Below, piece by piece: positions 35,725 through 46,728 of a stretch of 64,000 bases of DNA. Position numbers and translations under genes: made by a program. The stretch spans positions 1,080,001-1,144,000 of the forward strand of contig BSQZ01000034.1 in NCBI GenBank assembly GCA_033239005.1. The letters are read 5' to 3'. A model generated the notes under the pieces. That model was given only the letters and a program-made list of their open reading frames with translations. It did not search any database and was not told the origin of the DNA. Each line of letters opens with the position of its first letter. The stretch's first letter is position 1. This DNA is from Lamellibrachia satsuma. Taxonomy: Eukaryota; Annelida; Polychaeta; Sabellida; Siboglinidae.

Positions 35725-36790
35725 CACCCAAACTTCTCCTCATGTATCTACTATATAGATATTCACATGTCACATGGTCAAAAAAGTACATTTACTTTCT
35801 CAAAACGATACATTTACAAAAAATAAAACCAAAATATCACCATCTCCTATAGACAAAGTCAATCGCCATACAATTTTTTTTCTATCTGTTTTTTGCTGTT
35901 GTATAGGCGAAGGACCCGCTCGTCAAAAAACGTACGTATTTTCATGAAACGTGAAACCTTACAAAAATGCCAGAAACAACAATAAACACATATTTCATGT
36001 CTGTATGCATTCTTATATGTATACCACTAAAGTTACCTAACAACAACCATGTAAAAGTGTGAAATTATTACCTTTTTGTCTTTTCTATGTGACCGATAAA
36101 GGTATTCATAAATAATTATTTTTCAGCACATTTCCTCTGTTTCTTGATGCCAAAGTGTCGAAAAAGAATACTGACATTTAAAAATAAATACGCAAGCCCT
36201 CGTTCTGGAATTCCATACAGGCACATACGTGGATCACGTCACGCCAAAACTGATCAGGGCCAAAATCGGTCGGGCCGGATCGACTTTGGCGTAACAATCC
36301 CAATCCACATACAAGTTACACCAACACCTGCTTTCAGATTACTGCAAACAGACATAATGGTTAATTTCAGTTGGACTTATCGTGGACTATCCATATTTAT
36401 AAACATACTCTGCTACTCTTTAAATATTGCTGTCCCTACTTTCTTGTCCTTTACGCCATGGACAATTCAGTTGCTTCGTTTAACGTCAGACAAAAATATA
36501 GTTGTGTCACGTTGACCATACGCTGTCTCTTTTCTGTGCAGTATTGCAAGTTAAACCAGACATAATACACTATCGATGTGTTCTGTGATGTTCGTTAACC
36601 AACAGAAGCGTATGTGTAATCTATGTTTTCTACGAACGTTACATATTCGGCGCGAAAATTATTTGTTGATAGATATTTGCTTTGTACGCATAATTCAAAT
36701 GTGAAAGCTACAAGTTCGACAAACCAGACAATAGCTGCACAGGTCACAGTAGTTCTGAATGGAAAAGTGGTCCTTCATGTCACGGTCCTT
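35725..36790. other. Non-coding stretch, nothing recognised
   Basis: A 123-codon frame at 36144-36515 resembles no family and has no splice context. Confidence 0.45.
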
Positions 36791-36792
36791 TA

Positions 36793-38546
36793 CAAGATTT
36801 AACAAGATTTGCCATCCAAGCCAAAGGCCCAGATGGCAAGTGGACAAGGAAGCCACTGCTTATCGAAAGTCCAACAATGTTCATCTACTTATAACCCGCC
36901 CTCCTGAGATATGTGTCAACCTTGTTTTTAAATATATTCACGCTGCTAGCAGTTACACAATCTGTAGACAATTTGTTCCATTCATTTATTGTCCTCTGTG
37001 AGAACGAGTGCTTCCTGAAGTCCAATCTACATTGATCCTTTACTAATTTTACCTCATGTCATCTAGTTCTGCTATCCTTCTTGAGTGAGAAAAACACATT
37101 TCTATCAATATTTTCATACCCATTCAATATCTTAAAAACTTCAATCTGATCTCCTCTTAACCTCCTTGTCTCTAGAGTTGTTAAACCACATTCTTTCAGG
37201 CGTTCTTCATAAATAAGGTCTCTCAGTTCTGGAATCATTTTAGTTGCTCTCCTTTGTATGCGTTCAAGCGTATCTATATCCTTCTTACGATATGGTCTCC
37301 ATGCTTGTATACAGTATTCTAAATGAGGTCTAACTATTGCTTTATAAAGAGGTATAATTAACTTTTTTCCCTTGTATGTTATGTTTCTTCTAATCAATCC
37401 AAGAATTTGATTACCCTTTGAAGCTGCAATACCACACTGCTCTGAAACTTTCATATCAGCGCTTATTGTAACTCCTAAGTCCTTTTCTTTTACAGTAGTA
37501 CCCAGAACAGTATCTCCCATTTTATAGTTTACATTCAAGTTCCCATGTCCTGTATGTAGGCATTTACATTTCCCAAAACTGAACAACATCTGCCATTTCT
37601 CAGACCATTTCACTAATCTGTCTAGATCGTTTTGTAAATGTTGTTTATCACCATCAGTATTAACCTATCTAAACAGTTTTGTGTCATCCGCAAATTTCAG
37701 TATGTTACTTGTTATACTGTCGTCCAAGTCATTGATATAAATTAAGAATAATATAGGTCCTAATACTGATCCTTGAGGTACCCCACTCAAAACCGATTTC
37801 CAATTTGAAACTTCTCCATCTACTACAACTCGTTGTCTTCTGTCAGTCAGCTATTGTTCTATCCAGTCAGTTATGCTATCCCCGATACCATGGGCTTTTA
37901 ATTTAAGTAGTAATCTTTGATGTGGCACTTTGTCAAAAGCTTTCTGAAAATCTAAGTAGATAATATCTACTGGCGATCCCACGTCTATCCACTTAGTGAT
38001 TTCTTCCAAAAAACATAACATATTTGTTAAGCATGACCTCGCTTTAAGGAATCCATGTTGAGATGAATTATGCTTAACGAGGAAGTCCACCATATGGTCT
38101 TTAATTAACCTTTCTAATAATTTACAAATCACTGACGTTAAACTCACTGGTCTGTAATTCTCTGACTTATTTCTCGAACCCTTTTTAAATAATGGTATGA
38201 TGTTTGCTTCTTTCCATTCAAACGGAACAACTCCCTCTTTTAATGACAAGTTGAATACTCTTGCAAGTGGTGTACTGATTTGTTCTACTGTTTCCATTAG
38301 TAATGTTGGAGGAATCCCATCCACTCCCGGTGATTTGTTATCCTTCATTGCCTTTATTTTCTTAGCTACCAATTCTGGAGTTACAACTAACGGACCTAAA
38401 TAGTCAGATTTAGCCCCCTGAAATTTAGCATCAGCAACTGGTAATGAACTAATATCTTCTTTGGTAAACACTGAACTGAAGTAACCATTTAGGTCTTCCG
38501 CCATTAAAACCCCTGTGATATTATATTTCCAGCACACATTTACATC
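36793..38546 (-). mobile_element. CR1-like LINE ORF2, reverse transcriptase to 3' end (inactive)
   Basis: Read on the minus strand from 38537, the frame encodes the RT domain. In order it shows NKSPGVDGIPP, NIIPLFKKGSRNKSENYRPV, HGFLKARSCLTNMLCFLEE, IIYLDFQKAFDKVPHQRLL, then GVPQGSVLGP and FADDTKLF (catalytic FADD), followed by the C-terminal blocks. At least three in-frame stops relative to the copy at 52921-55757 (near 37853, 37668 and 37058) kill it. The 3' end at about 36795 is the family's 'tcttgttaaatcttg' repeat. The 5' boundary near 38546 abuts an oppositely oriented 5' part of the same element. Confidence 0.9.
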
Positions 38547-39260
38547 ACACTAATGTTAACATAGAAGCCATTTGTTTTACAATTGTCGGAAAAGTTGCAA
38601 AGACTGTTGCCGATAGAATGGTAAGACGACATGCATCAATAAAAATCATATATACATATATGCATCTTGGGAAATCTTGAGGAGAACACGGAATTTAACA
38701 CGGAATTGAATAAAGCGTGGAATATTGATCGGATAAGTATTATTTTTACGTGTAAATTAAACATAAACTTACAAGAGTCTTTGATTACCCAATAGTTGCT
38801 GTTAAAATTTAGCTGTAGGAGTAATTTAGGGTAGTTTATATCGTAGATCTCCGAAGACTCGGTAGCGCGAGCGATAATTATGGTTTGTTGTGGTCAGTTG
38901 ATTGCATGGGTACAGAATACGAGACCTAATATTATTTTTAATAATTTAGTATATATTAAAGATTGAGAACCTGAATATTTTGTTTTTGCAACATTTATTG
39001 TTTAAAGTTAGCCGTAGGTAGTAATTCAGTGGAATTTAAAGAAGTTCACTGAAATTTCGTTAACGCAAACGATATTAGGTTTTGTTATAGTCGACTGTTA
39101 CATAGAAAGTAAGTTGCAAGGCAGTAGCTGTAAATTTAATTAAGACATAAGTAAAGTAGCATAAAGTGAGTATTACAACACAAAAACAGTCTTTGTGAAG
39201 ACTACTTAGTATAAATTTATTATAAACGGATTATAAATAAATATAAATTGAATTTCTAAT
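38546..39260 (+). other. Putative LINE 5' UTR between the two opposed halves
   Basis: No coding sequence and no other repeat recognised. By position it is either the 5' untranslated leader of the LINE half at 39261-41127 or unrelated filler. The twin-priming model predicts the former. Confidence 0.4.
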
Positions 39261-40436
39261 ATGGCGCCGTGCAAACGCCAAGTAAAGGCGAAGCGTAATT
39301 TGACTTGCTCTAGCTGCGACAGCTCGATAGACATTTCGTGTGTAGGGGGTGTATGACAGTGAAATATCTGCAGGAACGGGTAAATGAGTTAAGGCATATG
39401 ATTTTGTTGATGATAGGGCAGGGTGAGAAAGAAGAGAGCAGAGGTGGTGAGAATGATGAGAGCAGAGGTGGTGAAAATGATGAGAGCAGAGGTGGTGAGA
39501 ATGGTGAGAGCAGAGGTGGTGAGACCGAGGAGAGCAGAGGCGGTGTGAACGAAGAGAGCAGAGGTAGTGAAAACGAGGAGAGCAGTGGCAATGTGAGGGA
39601 GAAAGCTGGTAAGAAAAAGAAAGATGGAAAAGGAAAGAATGTGCAACAAAAGGAAGATAACCGAGCGAGTGAAGAGGGATTGTCAGGTGGCAGGATGATC
39701 GAGGATAACAAGAGCAGAGAAAAGGTGAAGACTGTGGATCAGAAGAAGAAAGATGACAGGAGGCAGAGTATGCAACAAAAGAGAGGTAAGCGGGTGAGTG
39801 GAGAGGGATTGCCAGGTGGTAAGACAGTAAAGGTTGATGATAGAAGAGAAAGGGGGCATAGTGTGCGACAGGAAAGGAGTCTTGCTGATGTAGTATCACA
39901 AGGGAAGGCGAGGAAAGCCTGGGTATTTATGGGGGATTCCATCATTAGGAAAGTGGATAAAATTGTAAATAGAGGAGATGACATAACAGTATGCCTACCA
40001 GGGGCAAAAATAGAGGATATAGCAGAGAAGGCAGGACAAGTCATGGGTGGTGGCACGGGAGGTGCTGTTCTCGTGCATGTGGGAACGAACAATGCCGAGA
40101 AGGAGGGAACGTCAGCCATCGTTGTACAGGAGGTTGATCAAGACACTTAAAGAGGCACGAGTTGGACAGATTGTTATGTCGGGGGTATTACCATTAATGG
40201 GAAGCAGGGGAGAGGAATATAGGAACTGTAGGAGGATGGCGATCAACACACAAGTACAGAAGGTATGTATGGAGGAGGGAGTAGGCTTCGTTGACATGTG
40301 GTTAAACTTTGTGGGAAGAGATGACTTTTTCATGAGAGATAGACTTCATCTGACAGAGAAGGGTGCTGCAGTTCTTGGGTGTGAGTTTGTCAGAGTTGTC
40401 GACGAGGGCACAGGTACTATAAATTATTTAAACTAG
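39261..40436 (+). pseudogene. LINE ORF1: zinc-finger-like N-terminus, charged repeat, SGNH esterase domain (frameshifted)
   Basis: From the ATG at 39261 the start reads MAPCKRQVKAKRNLTCSSC with a Cys cluster. After a frameshift near 39345 it continues as a coiled-coil-like CMTVKYLQERVNELRHMI, then an in-frame 24-bp repeat (ESRGGEND, about seven units, 39434-39595) and a Lys-rich tract. From about 39910 an SGNH-hydrolase-like domain shows block I FMGDSIIRK, a GTNN block (VHVGTNNAEK) and, after a second frameshift near 40130, the terminal DRLHL (Asp-x-x-His) block. Esterase domains of this kind are known in CR1-group ORF1 proteins, where ORF1 binds RNA and aids retrotransposition (family knowledge). 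Two frameshifts make it a pseudogene. Confidence 0.8.
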
Positions 40437-40499
40437 GTGCGCAGGGGAACTGACAGAGAAAACTCAAAGGAGTACTACTACAAATACACATCCAAAGAA

Positions 40500-41127
40500 A
40501 TGTTCACCTATAATTTCAGACCATGAACTTAAATGTGTATGCCTAAATGCCAGGAGCATGGTAAATAAAAAAGTGAGTTAGTCGTTATGGTAGCAGATAT
40601 CGATCCTCATGTAATAGGCATCACATAATCATGGGCAAATAAACATATAGTAGATGCTGAGTTAGCACTGACAAGCTATGCAATGTTTAGGAAGGATAGA
40701 CGAGAAAGAAGAGGAGGTGGAGTAATTTTATATATTAAGGAATCTATCCAAGCATATGAAATAACACTGAAAAGTGAAGCAGATAGTGTGGAAGCAATTT
40801 GGTGTAACCTAGTTACCAGGAACTCAACATTAACAATAGGAGTAGTTTATCGTAGTCCTAACATAGGACAAGAGGAAGATGTAAAATTACGAAAGGCGAT
40901 AAGGGAGGTGAGCAAGGGAGAATGTGTTATAATGGACGATTTTAACCATGGCCATATACAATGGGAACCATTAGAGAGTGCTTGGAGGTGACGACCATCA
41001 GTTTCTACTTTTAACACAGGATTGTTTCCTTACTCAACATGTCTTGGGACCAACCAGAGGTGGGAATGTGTTAGATTTAATTTTGTCTTCTCAAAATGAA
41101 TTAGTTGACAATGCCAACGTTCATTTG
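40500..41127 (+). pseudogene. LINE ORF2 N-terminus: AP-like endonuclease (truncated)
   Basis: Frame blocks include LNARSMVNKK, IDPHVIGIT, FRKDRRERRGGGVILYIKES, IGVVYRSPN and the catalytic-type DFNHGHIQW. They match the endonuclease of the copy at 52921-55757 (GDFNHGHIQW there, DDFNHG here). A stop interrupts 'GIT*SWAN' and a frameshift lies near 40990. Homology ends abruptly at 'ttagttgacaatg' (41127), before the RT domain. Confidence 0.85.
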
Positions 41128-41129
41128 AA

Positions 41130-42860
41130 GTGTAAAAAAACAGCCAACATAAGCCTTCCCAAAACATGTTGTATTTCAGAAAGCTGTTATTTTTTATTAA
41201 GTAATAATAATTCGCCATTTGATGTGTCTTATGTTAAGATAAACTTTCAATTGTGTATCACAAACTATATAGGCCTTACAATAGCTACTCGTACCCAAAT
41301 TTTTTTTTTTTAATAAACCCATGTTTATTGTTAAACCCGATACCAAGCTCCCTCATCAATATTTCAATACTAATAATTAATGACTTTCCAAAATTACCCT
41401 TATTTAGAAACATGGACTTTTTGATGAGTGTATTATTTCATAGCAGTTATTTGAACAAGTGCCTTTACTTTTGATCTTCGTGCTGTCCAAACTTTAACTA
41501 GCTACGCCCGGTACCAAACTTTGTTATGGATTGACACATAACTAATGAATATAATTACTTCAAAATTAACAAATGCGTAAATAACAATAATTGTTATACA
41601 TTAGAATACTTTCTCATGGGATGCTATCGATAACACGCTAAGTGAAAAACATTTAGACGAATATTCAGCATTTCACCAAAACTATTGCACCCGGTACAAT
41701 CTGTCACCAAAACGTGTCAACTATCGTTGATATATATTGCTGTCCTATATTTATGAGCAGACAAACATCAGTATTATAATATTATTATAGAAAACATGTA
41801 AACTGTGCCTTAAGTTATAATCAGATGGTTGTTACGCCAAGGTATGGTGATTATTGTTACATCATGTACCAAGCCTTAATGTTGCACAGCTAAAGGTAAA
41901 TTCTGACCATTTCGCTCAGTGGCATTAGAAGAAGGATGTTCAAATTCAAAAGCTATTGCGGGAAATAAAATATATGTCAAGATGTCAGGGTTGAAGCGAC
42001 ATGAGTTGTATAATGGTTACAAAAAGGTAGTTAGTGACACAGGAGGAGGCTGCTGAAGAAATTAAAAGAAATGTTTTCCAAGGAAAGTCTCAAATAACTC
42101 ACCGAAAATCAGTACGCTGTGATAGAAACAAGCGGTCAATAGCAGCCTTAATGAAGACATATGGGATTGTATCCTGTAGACGAGACACAGAATCTATTTG
42201 TGCGTGTCGCAAGCGAAGGCCTTAATTAATTTCACTGGTACTGTCCGCCTTTTACCGAATAACGCGAAACGCGGTCAGTGATTGGTCAACACCTGAACAT
42301 AAACGAATATGAGATTTCGTGTTGGAAAGCAGTGTAAGCACGTGTTGAAGATGGGCTTTTCTTTACCTTTGGAATAAAACGTTTCTTGAGACGTTTCCAA
42401 ATGCTCTTGTAGAGGTGTCATCCCCAAGAATTTTTTGAGGGACACTACTGAAAAAATTCACGGACGACACACTGACGAACAGCGCGCGCAGAAAATGTAA
42501 CCATACATATGTGAACAAATCAGTATCATATGTCAACAACTCATTCAACAGTTATTTGCCATCAAGGCCACGGTATTCCTGGTTATAGGAGGAGACAGCC
42601 TTCCTCGCTGCCGCTACAAGTCGGTGATGTGGTCGTCCAACGCAGGTGTCAGGGCTCGCTTTATTTGCGTTGTCTTGATGCGTCCTGGATTTGTCACAAA
42701 TTGTATAAAATATAGTCATTCATTCTTCCGTTTATATAAGTTAAAGGTGGTATACAGAACGAGCGATAGCGAACAAGCTATAACCCATCACACAGTGTTA
42801 TCGGTGCTAGGAATAAGCCGGCAGCGCCTGTAAAAGTGGCCTTAAACCACTTGTAAGTGT
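41130..42860. other. Non-coding stretch with a recurring 'ggtaccaagc' phrase
   Basis: Phrases like 'cccggtaccaa' or 'gtaccaagccttaatgttg' recur at about 41336, 41508, 41867 and again at 45290, suggesting a decayed interspersed repeat. No gene recognised. A 63-codon frame at 42034-42225 is unassigned. Confidence 0.4.
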
Positions 42861-43100
42861 AACTAATGTGTATGCATTACATACTGAACAACAGAGTGGA
42901 AATACTAGCCTGGGCTGTTTAATGGCTGTCAACATAATATAAAGACAAGTCCTAGTGAAGAGTACCACAGTTGCAAATCAAAATCTAGACATTCTACTAC
43001 TGGTCGAATTAAGTCCAACCATACAAACCCTGAATGTAAACCTAAAATGCAACAAAATGTGGGTGTCACCGGCCCTAAACACGAGTATAAACCTAAGAAA
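42855..43100 (+). repeat. Direct repeat unit A (partner at 44312-44480)
   Basis: Words 'taactaatgtgtatgcatta' with 'catactgaacaaca', and later 'taaacctaaaatgcaacaaa', recur in the same order at 44312-44480. The two copies flank the THAP relic. Confidence 0.6.
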
Positions 43101-43291
43101 TGTAATATGTACTCGATATGAGCACAACGTTATTCATAGATAGTAACAGAAATACTGGAAACTGCCCAGGAAAAAGCAATAAATATTCGGCACATCAGCC
43201 TATTGTCAGTACAGTTTACACATCACAGTAAAAAAATATTAAATTTTTATTTGCTTTTATATTGGATTTACACATAGCAAAAGCTCTTACA

Positions 43292-43630
43292 ATGTTGAAC
43301 TGTGCAACATTCGGATGTAAATATAATTCAGCGAGGTATAGAGTTGTCATTTTTTAAATTTTCTCTGGAAAAACAGACCTCACCGAATTCAAAATTGCGC
43401 GATATGCTAGGCTTTGTTCAGCCCATTTTCAAGAGTCGTGTTTTGAAGTTGATATATTTTCATCAGCTAATGGGTCAAGATCCTTCAAAACGTCGGCGAC
43501 GGAGAACGTTAAAGCCTGAAGCGGTATCGACAATCTCCCAGCAGGTACCTCAGTCGAAGGTTTCGACACAACGCAACACTCGATCAAGAGAACTGTCAAA
43601 TCGGAACGCGAAGCGAGTTGGTAAACAATG
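43292..43630 (+). pseudogene. THAP-domain relic
   Basis: The frame from ATG 43292 gives MLNCATFGCKYNSARY, with the paired cysteines (C-x4-C) that open a THAP zinc finger. In the neighbouring frame comes SFFKFSLEK. The first frame resumes with RLCSAHFQESCFEVD, the C-x2-H half of the finger, and the other frame then has LMGQDPSKRRRRRTLKPEAV, the typical THAP exit. Alternation between two frames plus a stop at 43355 shows it is broken. THAP domains bind DNA and occur in P-element-type transposases and host factors (family knowledge). Only this domain is visible. Confidence 0.65.
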
Positions 43631-44311
43631 AATAAATGGACTATCTTGCCAAATAAATAGATTTTAGACACAAACAGCGTGTCCAAACTTATTGGCAAGT
43701 ATATGATTAAAATCGTCTACGTCTACGATCAGGCGTTTAAAGTTGGAGTTGTGAGAAACCTAGTCAGCACTCTTGACGTAGGATTCTGAAAAAAATGGCG
43801 CTGCCCATGCAATAAAGATTTTCGGTGTTCAACGAGGTATATTTGATTAACCACGTGCATGATATTTTTGATTATAGTTGCAAATGGTTACTTTTCAAGT
43901 ACTCTTAGGTGCAAAGGCTCTCAAAATGCCTTTGGTTTCACTTTAGCAATTTATCATTGTAACATAATGATCTAAAATAGCAAGTACACGTCGATGACAT
44001 GAAAATTGAGTTATAACGGGTGGCGGGAGGGTTTTTGTACGGTGAAAACACGGAACAAGAACTGTAAATAAGACAAAACTAGCGACTGCCAAATAGGCCA
44101 CTACTGGGCAGCTATGATCAAGTGTCATCTCTGCATACCGAATTTAGTTCTTTACTATGAAGCTAGGCGTCGGCCCTACAGGCAAACTAGTTCTCTCTTA
44201 TACGCTAGGCGTCACCTCCACATGCAACTTAAAGAAGCAAATAATAAGTATAAATCCAACGCCATAAATCCGTCTATATTGACTCATAAACGGTTTTGAT
44301 GTCGCAGGATT

Positions 44312-44480
44312 TATAGTGTAACTAATGTGTATGCATTACATACAGTATGTGCATTACATACTGTGTATGCATTACATACTGTGTATGCATTACATACTGA
44401 ACAACAAAGGGTGTTATGGAAATATAAACCTAAAAATGCAACAAAAAGTGGGTGCCGCCAGCCACAAACCATCTGCTAAG
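44312..44480 (+). repeat. Direct repeat unit B with a 19-20-bp tandem expansion
   Basis: Same words as unit A, but 'tgtgtatgcattacatac' has been amplified to four tandem copies (about 44323-44400). Confidence 0.7.
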
Positions 44481-44553
44481 CAGGTGGTGGCAGCCAAAGG
44501 TCTGATGAACCAGTAATCGGTAGTCCTATAATTTTATTAAAGCCGTCTTAATC

Positions 44554-45075
44554 CTAAACTGTGACAATCACAATGTAGCATATTTGGCGTAATGACAATA
44601 AATTATTACATATAGTTTTATAGCACTTGCCAGAAGAACATGTCCCGGCAATATTGCTGTCGGGGAACAATGCCGAGACCATTCTGCTAAACTCGTCGGC
44701 GGCTGACATTGGGAGGTTGTGGTATGTCAGCCAGTACGTCAGCATCGTCTCCGCCATCGTGACGCCGTCAATGGCGTCATTGCCCTTGGCGACGTACTGG
44801 CCCACGCCGTCCTTGGTCGCTACCATCGTTTTCGATATTGTCTGATGGCTAGCGGTCTCTACATGCCGACGCACATTGGTGCGCCCACCCGACGCGACAG
44901 AAAAATCGCATACACAAAGTGTAAATCTCGCCACCCCCATCATCCTGCTGGCTCCTGCCGGTGCAAGGAATTTATGTGCACCATTCTGGGTTGAATTTCG
45001 ACTTTCGTTTATCTGCAACTTTACGCGTCTTGAAAATCGGTTCCGCCATATTGGATTTGGAAACTGGTATCCCAC
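44554..45075 (-). pseudogene. hAT-type transposase N-terminal fragment
   Basis: A 173-codon open frame contains CVCDFSVASGGRTNVRRHVE then TASHQ, a C-x-C...H...H zinc-finger-like block. It is followed by MAETMLTYWLTYHNLPMSAA then DEFSRMVSALFPDSNIAG. This ordered pair of blocks is familiar from the N-termini of hAT-like transposases with BED/TTF-type fingers (family knowledge). The catalytic core and C-terminal dimerisation region are absent and no inverted termini were found. It is either a decayed transposon or an exon of a host gene derived from one. Confidence 0.5.
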
Positions 45076-45434
45076 AATGCTCTTTCGGCGGGAAATGGGG
45101 CAGACATTCCCAGATTGCGTTAAAAGTCGTTTCTGGAGTGCCGTTTGCCAGTCGGGCCCAACATTTCAGTAACGTTGACATTATTTTTTTATTTTACGAA
45201 AAGGGGGACATTGGCTAGGAATATTTCTCACGCCTAAGAATTCTCCACGGGTTGACAACGATGAAGGTAAGGCGTGTATTGTTACGTCTGGTACCAAGCT
45301 TTAATATTGTATGGCTAAAAGCAAAGTGTTCAAATCACGATCTCTGGAATATGTTATATATAAAACATACATAAAACGTGCACTATAGGAAAGGAATATT
45401 AAAAAAGTATAATTGAATTACCAGTTGTTATATG

Positions 45435-45443
45435 CAACATTAC
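45435..45443. repeat. Target site duplication, left (CAACATTAC)
   Basis: Nine bases CAACATTAC at the left of the MULE element pair with GAACATTAC at 49438-49446 (8 of 9 identical). A 9-bp duplication is the usual MULE length. Confidence 0.7.
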
Positions 45444-45655
45444 GATTCATAGTGATCTCGGCCTTTCGCAATCTCGGCCTTAGTGATCTCGGCCTGTTTT
45501 GGTGATCTCGGCCTGGTCTCTGGTGATCTCGGCCTCATGTTGCAATAAATACTTAAGAGTGTCTATGTGATCTCGGCCTGGTGCCTGGTGATCTCGGCCT
45601 GGTTTCTAGTGATCTCGGTCTCGTGTTGTAATACATAATTAAGAGTTTTTATGCC
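45444..45655 (+). repeat. MULE left inverted terminus with eight GTGATCTCGGCCT-type motifs
   Basis: Eight copies of GTGATCTCGGCCT or a close variant (motif 2 is GCAATCTCGGCCT, motif 8 ends GGTCT). An internal duplication makes this arm about 40 bp longer than the right arm. Confidence 0.9.
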
Positions 45656-46728
45656 ACTTTTAAGCAATGTTGCGATATGCGTATGGATGGTCGTTATGTC
45701 ACAAGTCACATATGTCGTAGACGATGATAATTCATAGATTTGGACGATTTGTCAAAAACTAATTTTACGTTTCAATTATGTTCTTCACGCAGTGAACATA
45801 AATCGATGATTATTTGTTGTAATGTTGGCAGGGACTCTGCCGTATATCTACGCGTTTTAGACGTTACTTGTTATCGCCCATCGTCGAGCGCTATAGATGG
45901 TACTCGCGCTGTATAATTCGTCGAAATCAAATAAAGTGATGTATGTAAAGTTCATTATGTTAGCAGTCTCCATCATTCAGGTTAATGTTTGTTACATATA
46001 CATGATATGTGATTCGTATATTGTATGTCATTTTATGCCAATGTTTTGGTAGTAATTAATACAACCAAAAAAGGAACAATTCAGGCAAATATGAAAATAA
46101 ACATTTCATTTATTAAGCACATGCTTGCTTCTTACTGAAATGTCTGCATAATTTAAAATTCAGATCTGCCACCACACAAATAATTCCAAGATGTAATCTT
46201 CTAATGGAACACACTGATATAAAACACTAAAGGAACATACTGATATATAAAGACTAATGGAACATAATATAGCAACAAAGACTAAATGGAGCACTAACAT
46301 CAGTTGGAACACAGTGATATAAAAGAGTAATGGTATATACTAGTAATAAAAAAAACTACAGGAGCACACTAACATCACAGAAAAAATGTATCACACTAAT
46401 ATAAAAGACTAATTGAACCTACTAAGACTAATGGAGCACACTAATATCACAGAATAATGTAACACACTAATATCAAAGACTGATACATATACAAACAATA
46501 AAGGATAATGTCATATTAGTACAATGCACTAGTGTTAAATGTGGATAATGTACGCACAAATACAGAACATGTATACGTAGAACAGATGTTGCTAAGTACT
46601 AATAATTAGAAGATTTTCTTTACACATTAATGGAAGTAATAAAACTTAAACACTCATATGTAAATAATAAAAGCTTCATGATGAGTCGTCTGTCTTGCTT
46701 GCTGTATAGAGTGGTCGTCTGGTGATGG

